Made by a program: the position numbers and the translations under genes
Source: Wuchereria bancrofti
Lineage: Eukaryota; Nematoda; Chromadorea; Rhabditida; Onchocercidae
NCBI GenBank assembly: GCA_005281725.1
Contig: SSBO01000007.1
Location: forward strand, 4,560,031-4,624,030
DNA: 64,000 nucleotides
Direction of reading: 5' to 3'
The notes under the pieces: model-generated
What the model saw: the letters and a program-made list of their open reading frames with translations, nothing else
Databases searched by the model: none
Told to the model about the DNA's origin: nothing
In this document: piece by piece, positions 14,509 to 28,100 of the stretch
Layout of the letters: every line of letters starts with the position of its first letter
Numbering within the stretch: the stretch's first letter is position 1

Positions 14509-15829
14509 TAGCACTATCGCAATTGCATTCAGCTGGCATGGCGCAGGCGCATTCATTCCGACACACTTCTCAGTCCTCTTTTCCATCAATTTGCATATTT
14601 ATTCTGTTAGCATTTCAAAAATTAACACCAAATAAACAAGAATATTCACTGTAAGCATATAAAGAGTCATTTTTTCGAATCTTATTTGATACGACGCTTT
14701 CTTCCATCAATAATGATTTCATCACCAAATGTGAACCTCCTAAAAGAGTTTCACAATTTGAGCCAAGTAGCCATAGAATAGGCTACTAATTACTTGAACG
14801 GAATTAGTGAATCATTTTGGATGAGTTACTTAAGAAAGAATAATGAAATTGTATACTTTACTCTAGATAAGTCTCAAAGCAAGCAAGAAGTGAAAATATA
14901 AAGTTTCAGGTGTTTTCGAAAGATGTTTTAGTCAGATTGAAACAACTCCAACAGAGCGCAAATGTTCGTCCGAAGTGATTACCGAATCTGACGAGAAGCA
15001 AACATACCCTATCGGTTTGGAATCCATTGAACGGTTTATATTTATTACCGTGTAAGAGATATATTCTGTGAAACGGGCGAAATGAAGTTGAGACGGTTGA
15101 AAAAGCGATCACGGACTTCATAACTTAACTGAAATAGATAAGCACAAGGTTAATACGTTGGTGAGAATAACTGACCTATCAATTATTCTCACACGTAAAT
15201 AGTTTTTTTATATTAGTGTGCTGCGCTACATCGATGTTGTATATTTTTTGTGAGAAGAGCGAGAATTTTTTTTTTTTGTTGAGACTGTTCTTCTTGTATA
15301 AAAATTGAATTGATATTAGTTTAGTTGTCTGAAAAAAAAAGGATGATTTTCTTGCAATTTTTGTCTTCATAAATGAAAGTTTTATAAGCAGAAAGTATCA
15401 TTTTATTTCTCTTATTCTTTATGTTATTCTTTCTGCTGAAAAGCGTCACTTTCAACGCTGGTATCTCATGCATAATGCGGCTTTGTCAAGCGTAGTTACG
15501 TCACATGGCATCACTTCTAGATGAGCTAATAGCTTACCTGGGAAGTATAGTGATCAGTGAGTAGCATGTGTAATCCACTGTTGCAATTTTTTCTTCTAAG
15601 AGAGCAATTCAGAACACTAAATAAACAGTTTTTCATTTACTTCTCTCTGTTGCATAATTTTTTTTTTCAAACCTTAAACCGATTCTCCTCCTGGAAACTT
15701 GATCTTCTTATCGTACCATTATTGAACCGCGTGCCTCATCACTTATTCTGTGTTTCTCCTCACTCATGCAGTTTTTTCTCTATCTCTTTCCATATATTTT
15801 TCCTAACTGTTTATCGAAGCCAAGACGCC

Positions 15830-15852
15830 ATTAATTAATTATGCAAATAATG
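15830..15852. promoter_or_regulatory. Composite TAATTA/octamer motif just upstream of exon 1
   Basis: Two overlapping TAATTA cores (15832-15841) run directly into ATGCAAAT (15841-15848), 50 bases before the exon 1 acceptor. Overlapping homeodomain and POU sites are typical of homeobox gene control regions. Here the match is by sequence only, and AT-rich intron-end composition could explain it. Confidence 0.25.
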
Positions 15853-15897
15853 AAGCTTTAATTCAAATTAGTTCCTGAAAATTTGCATAATTTGCAG

Positions 15898-16118
15898 TGG
15901 CAGCGGTTCATTACAACCCTCGAATACAGTATTTTATGGTTCCAGTACGAAGCTAGAGGGTGACAGCAATAGCGGAATCATGGACATGGATCGTCTTTTG
16001 CAAAGAACAATGATTTTATCAACGGATGCCGATTTCACAGCAAACAGGATTTTGCAACGTGTCCCGATGAATTTAATGAACGGGTCTACCCAAGAGCTAG
16101 CGTCAACTAGCACAACCG
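15898..16118 (+). CDS. zfh-2: zfh-2 exon 1 (first exon found)
   Basis: Acceptor TTTGCAG, donor GTACGT. It begins in phase 2 and ends in phase 1, encoding residues 1-73, a Ser/Thr-rich linker with no finger. There is no upstream in-frame ATG before a TAG at 15869-15871. The first ATG is at 15980 ([10 protein letters not shown]). Either this is an internal exon whose 5' partner lies upstream, or the acceptor receives a trans-spliced leader and translation begins at 15980. Confidence 0.8.
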
Positions 16119-19100
16119 GTACGTGTCAATTGCAACTGGCTATCTAATTCTAGCCAAACATTTCTTGGATCTTTATCAACTAATTTCAGTTTTTAAGACA
16201 ATGTACTTGGGCAAACATAAAATTTGATTTAGGTGTTCTACACCGATCTTTTGTGTGTGTTTAACTGTGTTTTGAAATTATATTTCACTTTTTGGAATTA
16301 TATTGAGAAACTCATGATATTCATAAATCAGTTAAACGAGGAAATATGATGGTGCGGCTGCAAATGACAGAAATATGGATAGAAGCTTAACTTTAATCCA
16401 CAAGTTTTTTTTTTGAAATTTATCACTGTGTGAGAAAAATTTCAGTGATTGATTCCGAAAGGTATTCTAAGGGACCAAAACGATATTGAAAGCGGAAGGT
16501 GTTGAACAAGTTTAAATCGTAATCATCACCAAATTCAGATAAAGATGAAAACTAAGGACTTAAGACAGGGATAAATATTTTCTTCTGCCACTTGATTCAA
16601 GTTAGATCCATATCAAAAAGGTCGAAGGTTTTGAGATCTCTATTAGCAAAGATCTCAAAATAAATCGATAAGTATGTCTGAACATTACTGTAACGAAAGT
16701 CTTCGTGACATTTATTAAAAAATTGGTTTTTGGCTGTGGCGCCATCTACATCCACATATTTCCTGAACTGATCTTCCAAAATAGAACCAATTTTCTCCAG
16801 AGTATATCTGATTTTGTGATTTGATCATGACTTTTTAAGATTTGTGATTCTAGCGTTTGCTTTCACTCTTGATCATCACTGCAATATTTAATGCCACATA
16901 GTACCGCTAGTTTCAATCTTCTCTCTGTTGATTATCGCGACCATTCTTCATTTCTGCTCATCGCAATTTGTCAGTCCATAATTTATGTTTATTTTTCAGA
17001 AGATATGCCCGGATCTTCGTCATCTGCATCAGTATTCTCAGCCACGACACTAACGGCTCGGAACAGTTCTAAAACACTAAAATGTCCGAAATGCAACTGG
17101 CATTACAAATACCAAGAAACACTGGAGATTCATATGAAGGAAAAGCATGCGGGTCATGAGGTCTAATATATCTATCTACATAAATTTCAAATAATATATA
17201 TTCATTAGATAAGCAAGATAATGCAGTGACACATCACATAATTTACTGGTAGACCTTTCATTAAATTCCAAATAATTCACGATTCTTAACAAACAATTTG
17301 AAAAGCGCACTTTTCGGTAAAGTGCATTTTCCAGGTAAAGTGCATTTTCTGCTTGCATAATCGACCGCATCCTCGATTAGCCCGTGGTGAAAGCTATTCA
17401 TGCGGCTACAAACCATATCGTTGCGAAATATGCAAGTATAGTACTACAACAAAGGGTAATTTGAGCATACACATGCAAAGTGATAAGCACTTGCATGCTG
17501 TGCAAGAAATGCCACCAGTTACAGGTCAGGTACTTATTTATCTAATTAGTTACTGAATTTGAGCCTTTTTCAATTCTTGTTTCTGCAGTACCAAGTCTTC
17601 CATTTTCTATAACGAAATGATCGTTGTGGGTGGTCGAAAATATTTTTTAAATAATCAATTAAAATTCAAATTTAGCTTTCTATCTATATTTTCCAGGAAG
17701 GAATAATTAGGTGAACAACGTGATCTTTTTCGACACGCTGTTACAAACTTCAAATAAACATAATTCACGTTTTAGGTAATACGATAGCAATTTCAAGCGG
17801 CGATCTGAATGCAGAGAATTTACTTCAATGCATGATTTGTTCCACATATTCGACTGATAATATTTCCAAAATGATCGAGCATATTGGTAGGCAGCTCAGT
17901 TGTTTAAAGTTTGGTCCTCTGAAAATTTCATGAAATTTTTGAAATGATATGTCTTCAAAATACAACTTGAAGCAAATCTGGAATACTAATACTATGTAAA
18001 AGTATTGTCTTAAAGTTTCTGTTTATAAATTTTATAAATAATGAAGAGTGTTTTAACACACAAAGAGAAATGCATCGGCTTCTAACGCCTGGATCATTTG
18101 CATTTATATCTTCACATGGAAAACTAAAAATAAACAAATAACCTTTCAAAAGAAATCAAAAAAAAAAAAACTATTTTTAAGAGAAAGACCGAAGTCATCC
18201 GGTGATTGGAGATATCTCAGTGATACAAGGTGTTTATCACTGTAACCTATGTCCGTATAGTACTAGCCTGAAAGCAAATTTCCAGTTACATACAAGGACC
18301 GACAAACATGTACAGCGGACACAGATGGTAAGTGAATTACAATTCTAAACTAGTTCCGTTAACTAGTTGATACATAATCAACAATTAGTAACCTCTCCCG
18401 TTACTGATTGCTGATTGATGTACAAGTACAATGACATAAATCAATCATCTATTGCTTACAACATTGCAAATGAAATATTGCATTTTCATTCATTAAACAA
18501 GTTAGATATTGTCGGAATTAGTAGCGTTTGCAACCGCTTACTGTAATGAATTCCAGATTGCCCGGTTCCTTCCTATGTAGGATTCTGTTCAATAATTTTG
18601 ATAGTTAGGTCATGGTTTTTATTTCCTGGTTATCTGATTGTATCTTGTTGTCCAGAGTATAGCATCTGAACATGTGTTTTGTCCTGTTTAACTTTGTCTT
18701 ACAATTGCTTTCTCAAAATCATAAGTATTAGGATGAGGTTATACTGAAGACTTATGTTAGTGGCATAGAGCAATAGACATACTTCCAAAGTAGACTGGCG
18801 CAGGAGATGAATTAAAAGTGATGGATAAGTAAATAAGTAAGGAAGTAAGTGAGTGGTTCAGTTGAAAGCGAATGTTATGTTCAGTCATTTAGAGAGAAAA
18901 AAGAGAGAAGGCCAAGGCTTCTTTAACTTCATATGGGAAATATAATATTTGCAGAAAAAGGCATTCAGTGGCCAACGATTGGTGGAAAATTTATTTAGCT
19001 TTATATTCATGCCACAGAATCCCTTCTTGTATAAAGAGGAATGACGAAAAAGGGAGATTAAATTGGGCGATAATTTTTGAACAAATGGATGCTTATACCA

Positions 19101-22100
19101 AAAACCACGATTTCTTTGTTGACATGTAATTTCTGACCGCCACCTATTCCTTTATTTCCCAATCAAAAATTTAATTTTAAAGAAATTCACTTTACATTTT
19201 ACGAAACACACCAAATTATCGGTATGTTTCAAAGCAGGTATATGAGTTGTTGTATTCTTAGTTCGTTTTTGGTAAGGTCTAAGAAGCTTCCAAGATTAGT
19301 TTTTTGCAGGCGCGATTAGCAATAAGTGCCACATAATTTCTTTTTCTTTCAAAAAGTGATTTAGAGAATATTAATAAATTAGATTTGCAGATAATTTGTT
19401 AAGAAACGCTAATATGTTTATAACTTCGAAAAAACCCTAAAAAGCTGTAAACGGAATGTCGAAATATTCTGAACTTGCAAACAAATTACGGGAGGTTTTC
19501 CCACACTTCAGTACAGATAATTCTTGCAGGTGGACTTTCAACCAATTGCTTATTTCTCGATAGAGTTCTACGGTGACGATCTAGAAACTGTTATACTGAA
19601 TTTATTTGATTAGTCTATGATTAGCTGGTTTTCTATAAGATACATCTTTCGAGAATCACGATTTGCTTTGAAAGAATCTGTTGATACTCTCTTTTATAAA
19701 AATATGATTAACTTTGATCAGATTGTCTTCTACATTCCCGAAATATTTTTCCTAGATTCCCAAAAACTCGAAAGATTTCACACCTCGATGGAAGGGAAGA
19801 AATAATGAGTGAGGTAATGCGTCTTCGTGTGCACATTTCATCTAACATTAAAATATCGCTTCAAAATATTGACATAACAAATTGTCATTATTGCCGTTTG
19901 CCATTGCCATTACTATTACTGTTGTCATTGTTATTGTTATTGTGACAATTACTGCTGTATTTCCTTGTGCCATACGGTCACAAGCACAAGATGTATGTTT
20001 ACAGACGTATTTAGGACTGGAATTAAAATTTGAGAAATTCCTTGACTTTATTAATTTCGATTCAAGTAATCTAATCTGAAGACACAGGCAAATATTGGAC
20101 GGACATTTAATTAGAGGGTATCAAGTTTTATGTTCTGTTGTAGTTCATTTTCGGTTATTCTCTTTACCATTCATTCGTTCAAGTTATTTCATTCAATTTC
20201 AGTCAACTTTCATTCAAGTCCAACTAACTAATTTGGAACTTGTCCACTGACTCTTGTTTCGCTGCACTTCGCAAGATTTGCCATCCAGTTAACTTAGCCA
20301 GTTGTGATTTCGAGTTGTAAGTGGATGTTGGCCTACGAAAATAATGAAAGCTGACCTGTGAATCTTTCCTTCCCTCAACTCACTTCATACCTGCCCTTTC
20401 ATCCCCATCTCATCCATCACTCCTGCAACCACCTTCTCCCTTCTTTTCGCAACGCCAATCACCATTCTATACCATTGTTTTCTGCCACAAACACGTTTCG
20501 AGAACCGAACACTGCAGGCAGTAAGATATGGGCAAACACACACACACATACATACACATAAACACACGCACGCACATACTTACATACATACACATATACA
20601 CACGCATACATACATGTACAGATACACAGACATACACATATATATTTACATAAACAAGGAGACCGGGAAACGTACACAAACATTCATTCATTTTCACACC
20701 TTTTTCACAAAAGAGAAGGGAAGAGGGAGAGAAAGATAGACAGAGAGATAGTAGATACCTGTACATAATATACCTCAAGTTCTACTTCAATCGACAGGAG
20801 CACATCTCGACATCTTGAAATGTACGAGCTGGCATTCTCACTCATTCTCATCAGCTGTCACCAATGTATATCGATCATTACTTTTTAGGGGGTACTTATA
20901 GAACAGTTGGTGAATAGCAAGTACTTCCTAGATGGAAGGTTGGAGTATGACTGTGATATCAAGATATGTCCTTCCATTCTATTCAACAAACATACCGTAG
21001 AGAGCCATTTGGATGGATTTTTTGTCTCACTTCACAACTTCGTTCGACTTTTTGTATTCGAATCCTGCGACAATTAATTAATTACGAAACAAAGTTGCAA
21101 TTATTTACGGCACTTTGCAACTATTTATTTATCCTGTGATAAGACATCATTCTTTTTGCTTGATTTGTAATTTCCTTTTTCAAAAAACTATTAGCTTTTA
21201 CGGATTATTATTAAATTTTTAACATTTTCTTAGGATTATGACGTCCTTGAAAGTTTTACGCCCTTGTAACTTCCATAATTTCTTCCTCGCAATCAAATAA
21301 TGTCGTTTCTTTTGGTAGTGATAGCGGTGGTATTTTCTTGAGATAGCAATATCCATTGCTATTGTCATTGATGTTCAACATGGATACTGTGAAAAGAATC
21401 ATAAGCGAAATAAAAAAAACCGTATTTTTTAAACATTCCTCCCTCGAGAACTTCCTAGAAGAAATGGATTTTCCTTCAAATATTGAAAAACAATTGATAC
21501 TATTACTAATTTTGCATGGGCGGCTATTGCAAAACTGTATAGGACGAAGCAACTGAAGGGTCCAGTTTTTGTCACTTGCACTTACAATAGTTGTCTTAAA
21601 TCTGAATTATCAGCCGCGAAATTGAAGTTCGCCAAGCTTTATATTCCGACCTTAAAGGGACACATATTCTCTTTTTTGAATTATATGTGACACAGGCTAT
21701 AGTCTTTAGTAATTCTGATCTTGTATTGTCTCAAGCTATTTTTTTCCTCGTTATCCAAATTCCTATTTATCTTCTTAATTTAATTTGAGACGCGACTTCT
21801 AAATTTCCGGGTGCCTGACTCTGTAGAGATGATGCTTTGAGTTAAAACCGGAATATTCTTTTTAGTGTGAAATTATATAACGACTAATCATGCATTCAAA
21901 TAAGTTCAAGAGTAAAAGCCAAACTGCTGTAAATCATTTAAGCATTATTTTCAAGCATACAGCTTTAAAATTTTATAGAAAAGAGGCATACTTTTCCGCA
22001 AAAACGTTTAGAAAGCTTTCTGATTATCTTGGAATATGCTACTTGTGAAGCGACCTTCGAATTCTATCTTGAAAAGCATCTTAGATCTGAGGCATACTTT

Positions 22101-25100
22101 TCCATATTTTTTTTTTTTTTTTTTTGGAGTAAATAGGAAAATGCTCAATATCTTAAATATTCTGAAACCTTTCTTATTCGTTCAGGCATGCATACTTCTA
22201 ATTCATATACATACTCCAAGGAGATTTAATCAAGTTTTTTTAAGCGCTTTTTAAAATCTTTTAGATAAAACAAATAGAAATGACAAAGAGATGATGTCTA
22301 GAATTAGTCTGCCAACTCATTAAACAACTAGATTGAACATTTTATGCAATACTTACTTTTGTAGCATTCAGTTTTTTCCTAATAAAATAGTTCAAATACG
22401 CTTGAATACTTCCTTCTTAACGTTATTATGCATACCTAATCTTTGATACTTCTGGTGCTGTGAAAATTTCGTAAAATTTTACACGTTCAGCGAAAGTATA
22501 TGGATTTCTTTTCCAAACAGTGGTCACAATAAAATGAAAAAGAAATAAAAGTATTTAACTTCGAAACCTTATTCAAATGTGACTTCAGAACTCGGGGAGT
22601 TTATAAAGTTGGATAAATTCGTTCACAATTCTACCGAAATTAGAACCGCGAGAATCCATTCCCAGCCGGTTTTCGTCTAGACTTGTGAACCGCTACCGTG
22701 AACCTGAAGTGCAAGCCCGATATTAGAAAGTGGGAGGTCATAATTTCATCTTTTCACAGGCTTTTTTATGTCTTTCAAATTAAAATTGGTAGCAATTGCA
22801 ATGGCAGCAAATGACCTCGATAGGTTGCGTTCCTATAATTATGCCAGCATTGTGTTTGAGAATCATTTTCCCATCATTCCGTATCTCCTCAATTGTTACG
22901 CATTATCCGACCCTTTTCTCCTCCTCCTTTTCCTCTATTCCTCAAAATATCATAATATAAGTGAAGGTAAGAAGATAAGGAAAGGAAAAGAAGGTGGAAG
23001 AACAATTTAGAGGCAAGCAGGTACAGAAAGGATATGCTGCTTTGCCGTCGTTTTCTTCGTGCTCAAAATTTTCACAGATCACTTACGACCATGGTGCGGT
23101 GATGGTAGGTAGCTCGTAAGGCCATTGACCTGTTCGCCTCATCCCTAATTACAACTCTTTACAGGACACACGAGCAATGATGGTACAGAGATTGAACAAT
23201 ATACATCCCGAAGACCTTCAAATTATTCATTCATCAACAAAATTCATTCCTCATCATGACTTGATGTTGAGACAGAAATCTTCATAATTTAGAAATATAA
23301 TTGGTATCCCAAACTAAGGAAATCTATTCCCTTGGTGAAATCTGTAGATGATGGTAGGCAAACGTTGGTGAAAACCTAAGAGTGCGAAGTAAAACTGTAA
23401 TTACTGTTAAAGAAAGTTTGGTACCACGTGCAAATATGACATAAGAATTAGGGTGGCAAGCCTTTGACAACCTTACCGACTAACAATGGAAGAAATGTCT
23501 ACATTAGTAGTTAGAACCTCTTCTTGCAGATTTATGTACGGATCACGATCTTGTCAGGCATGTACCTCCATTATTCAAGATGTAATGCACTGAATGATAA
23601 GATGATTACAGGATTTTACTACCTGGGTTGCCACACGAATTGTGAGTCATCATATCCCCAAATTTCAGCACAACAGAATCTTGGTATGATCACTGTTTAT
23701 TTGAATCTATACAATATATTATATTGTGTTTATTGATTAGACTATCGGCGATATCGACTAATAAAAGGATAGAAAATACGTATTTTACTACCATCTGGGT
23801 GATTTTTTATACATCAAAAGATGCGAAATATTTGTAGTGTCAGTGAAAGGATTCAATAGAAGTATTGAAATATACCTGTGATGTTACTGTTGATAAATAC
23901 GCCTATTATTAAATCGGAAAATTTTTCCTTTCGATTGCTCATCTCCAAGCGCAACGATATTGTAACATTCGATTTATGATAATAAAAGGACATTGAAGAG
24001 GAGAGAGAGGGATGGAGAGACGATGCTTTTCGTCGGTTAGCTAACCCTATTATCATCGGCATCCTGTCCGTTTACTATCATTCAGGCTCATGTTACCGGT
24101 TGTTGTTGAGGATGAATGTACCTTTAGAAACTCTGCCCCACCCCACTCCGCCCAACGCTCTTATCCAACAATTATAGATTATTAGTGGGGAATTGCTGGA
24201 CAAAGATAATCGCAGTAAGTACTGTTATTGTAGTGGCAAGTGCGATTTGAAGATCGTGAAGTAAGTTAGTCACTGTCAGTTTATTAGCCTAACCATAAAG
24301 AGACAACAGCGACACAGAGACTCAGCTAGTCTTTGGCTAAAAGTTGGAAAGGTTAAGGATAGTTTAATTGCTCCACTTCTTTAAAGTTTTCCTCATTGCT
24401 GAAATAAGTTCCACTCAACAATAATTTCCCTTTGCCATTCTCTGCTCGTCTTTCTGCTATTGTTATAATTAATCTATTACAATACTATTTCATTGCTCTA
24501 TCTATTGCCTATCCTCTTCTTTCATCGTTGTGTTAGTGTTAATGGGTGTGAGTTACTAATTTTTTATTCTCTCAGCTGAGGATTTCTCTTCTGGTGGAAG
24601 AGGATGATAAGGACTCGAAGAAGTACTGTAACGGTAAACTCTTGGTGAACTTTGCAGAGAGTATTGAAGTGACGGAGAAAGGTGACAGATAAAGGAAATT
24701 CTAGAGAGAGAAAGAGAGGGTTGGTTTATATGCCGACTTGCTACCAGCGATGTCCCGATTTGTTGACTTAAAGTAGTTTGGGAAACATTTTGGAAGTAAC
24801 AATTAATCTCATTTTTACTTCAATCATGAATATCTTTATTTGGAGAGGAAGAGATAGAACTAAAAATGAAGGGGAAAGGATGATTGGTGGCACGAAAACA
24901 TTGGTTGGTATTATCTTCAATTACACAACATCCTGCTATTCAACCAACACAGCCACACCACATTGAGACCAATGAATGAATATTTCGCAACAACAATACT
25001 TATCAGTTGGCTCTCGATGAGCCCATATTGGTGCAACAATCGTTCACTTATTTTTTCCACTCCTTCTCTTCCCTAATATTGTTTATTATCAGTATAATGT

Positions 25101-28100
25101 TTTGCGATTTTTTTTAGCATAACTAATGTCATCGCAACTGTTCGTTGACATTATTGTGGTAATCTTTACTACTCAATTAAGGTAAATCTTTTGCATAGCG
25201 GACGGATTAGGAGCAAGAGTAATCGTACAGCATCACAAATCTTTGATTCTAACTTCTACATAAGACATCTCAATAATATGATAAATCTTAGTTGTTTTTG
25301 CACCATCAACAAGATCAAATTTTATGAAAGATTCCATTAATATTTGTATTTTTATTATCGCATCGCCATTTAAATTGTTAGCTTGGAATTATCTTAATAT
25401 TTTCGCTTTATATTCCCTAAGTGAGAGCTTTTTTACCTTAATTATATGCATGTCCTCCCAGTTTTTTAATTTCTCTTCATTTGTAATTCATACATAGTTG
25501 ACTGCATTACTTAATTACTTCTTAATCTTTATGACTTGCACCAATTACGTTTACCTCCAAATACGGCTCCAATGGCTTTTTGTCCTTAGACCTTTTTGAC
25601 AACTACTACCATCATCCTCATTCCTACTGCTCATCATCAAATTGCAATTAAGTGGTAGTAAAGTGGTCCACTTAAGCGTATCTACAAATAATAGCCCGCT
25701 GCCAACAGCACATCGACAATACGAAGAAGTGGAAGAGGAAGAAATAGTTAGTAATTACCGAATAGAAAAGATCCACCAACGAAGCGAAGTATCTTAACTA
25801 GAAAATATCTCTATTGTCCTCCCATTGGGTTAATGCTTCCGCATTAATTGCAATTTTCCATTTTCTACCCATATCTACCTTTTCTAATGAGCTTTTTGAG
25901 GCAATTTATTTGAGAAGGTGAAGATTATCTTGTGCATATGAACGGTGCATATGAAATGTACCGTCCTCTTTCAGTTTTGTGTCCTTTTATTCTGTTCCTT
26001 CTCTCAAGGTGATGACTAATATACCCTTTAATGCTGAGATGTATTGTCCGCAGCCTTTCGTTTTCACTTTTACCAAATATCATGATTTCCGGTTATGTGA
26101 GGTGATATGAGTGATTATGAGATGTCATGAAGTATGATTAACTTTACCTGAGATAAAGGACTTTCTTTTTTATTTATTTTGACCTTTGTGGGTATCTAAT
26201 CAGCAATAAATTCAAGACGATAATCAGATGTGGCGATTATTAATCATTCCAGCCTACAAGTATTACTTCAATCCTATTATCTTGATGAATAGACTTTTAT
26301 ACTTTTTAACCTAACAGTAAATCTCATTTTGCTTTTTTTAATAGAATTTTAATGATTAAGTAGTATTTTTCACTATTTTATTGAATTCCATCTATTTTTT
26401 TTTCTTGCCTGAAGTTGGTTTTACGCTTCTTTAAGAGAAATAGCATACCATCAAAGAGGAACAGGTCGGTAAAAAGGAAGAAAAAATGAGTCTAGAAAAT
26501 TTAATATGTTTTTGTGCAACATTATAATGTATGTTGATAAGAATATTCCATTATTCGAAACTTTCTGATAAGTTTTTAGGAATTCTGTAATTCCAATTTG
26601 AAAGTATTGCTGCTTGTGCAAGGATTTGTATTGTAATCCGTTCTGCTTAAGTGTTATAGCTTGATCTGATATCTTCTCAACTAGCTTCATTTATGAATTC
26701 TGTAATGCCTCACTTGACTTCTGTAGATTGCTCGTCATTCATCGATTGCTTTGGATGTCTAAAACGAGAGAAAAGTACTTAATGTTAATGTAAAATATCA
26801 AGAAGAACTTTCAGGGTTTGTTATAAAGCAACAAAGTGTTTAAGGATGTGGTACTGATTATTAGTTCATCAAAGCAAGTTGTGCTTAATGCAGCTTTCTC
26901 TAGTATTATTTTGTCTTACGCCTTAACATCATAGTTAATTTGTAATATTAACGAAGCGTAGCATCATTAATTGATGTATGAAGTCGAAGTAATTACTGTG
27001 GCAAATATGGGCGGTGCTAATATCCTCATCGGCTAATTCATTTGTCATTGGAAAGGCGTGGCTCTCCGCTAACGCTGATTGGCCAATTTTGGTTTCAAAT
27101 GAGCGAATTGTCTTCAAACCCTGATTACCGCTGCCTGTACAGCAGTCTTTACAGATATGCATGCATGCATGCATATATGTTTTAGTTCTCATCATTGCTT
27201 ACCTTTTAATCATCGATACTTTCCATTTGACATGGCATACCATTTTCTCAATGTTTCCTTTTCTTCGACTGAAAAAGTTTTAAAGTTGTCATATTTTGAT
27301 GGTTCTAAGAAAGAAGCATTAGATGAATGCTACCAGTAATTGTTGATATTGTGATCGATTGGTAGGATAAAAGCTTTCAGTGAAGAAATAGAGAGAACTG
27401 AGGACGGGCTGTTTTTTCAGTATCGCTCCTTCAATGATTTGTTGGTTCATAGGAAATTATTGGTTCAGCCGTAATGTTACTTATATATTTTCCGACAACA
27501 TCTTCAAAAGTATTATAAGGTTTCGTAATTTTGATAAGAATGCGGGTGATTCTTATAGAGCATGAATTTCTTCAATTCATGGTAGCTTATGATTGGTGAT
27601 AGCAACTTGTTATCATTTCAAATGTCGTTTTCTCGTATCCGCTTCCACATATCAGGTGGTTTCATTTCTCACAAGACGCAAACGCTTTCGACAAATAATC
27701 CATTTACTTTATTCTTGGGAAAGAAGTTCAAGTATGGGAATTAATCCATTATTTTTATTTATTCCAGATGAATCATATGCGTGAGGGTGGCACCGCTGGA
27801 ATATCATTATCAGCGTCGGCAGCACTGTGTCGAATTAGTTCCGCTAAAAGTGCTGTACAAGTTCGTTGTCGTGCATGTCAAGAAATCTTATCATGGTAAT
27901 TTTTTCTTTTTTTAGAATTTCTTACGACGTTCTATTGAATTTTGCTTTATGTTTGAAATTCCTTCAGTGATTTCTCACTGTTTATTATATCTTGTAAAAA
28001 AATCTATTATTAGTTATAGGAATCAAAAGCTTAGTCAGTAGTTTCCCACATAGTTCTATATCGTTTAGACAGTCCTTTGATCCATGAAAACTACCTCAGA

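Larger units (their letters stand above)
1..15897. other. 5' flank or upstream intron of zfh-2, no supported exon
   Basis: I see no coding exon here that I can support. No zinc-finger or homeobox reading frame occurs, and open frames are short, AT-rich or made of simple repeats. The stretch contains the microsatellites, inverted-repeat element and homeodomain/POU-like site clusters listed separately. It is either the promoter side of the gene or a long 5' intron, depending on whether a coding exon exists further upstream. Confidence 0.6.
18328..27767 (+). other. zfh-2 intron 5 (9.4 kb)
   Basis: Giant intron between zinc finger 4 and the MNHMREGG linker. It holds a CA/CATA microsatellite, a GCATGCAT palindrome and a possible two-exon nested reading frame at 22.76-23.29 kb (see findings). 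Otherwise it is AT-rich with no supported gene on either strand. Confidence 0.8.

Noticed and set aside
20385..20778. Overlapping minus-strand frames rich in Cys, Val and Tyr
   Set aside because: Translation of the CA/CATA microsatellite.
21040..21075. GTATTCGAATCCTGC resembling a tRNA B box
   Set aside because: No A box or paired acceptor and anticodon arms upstream.
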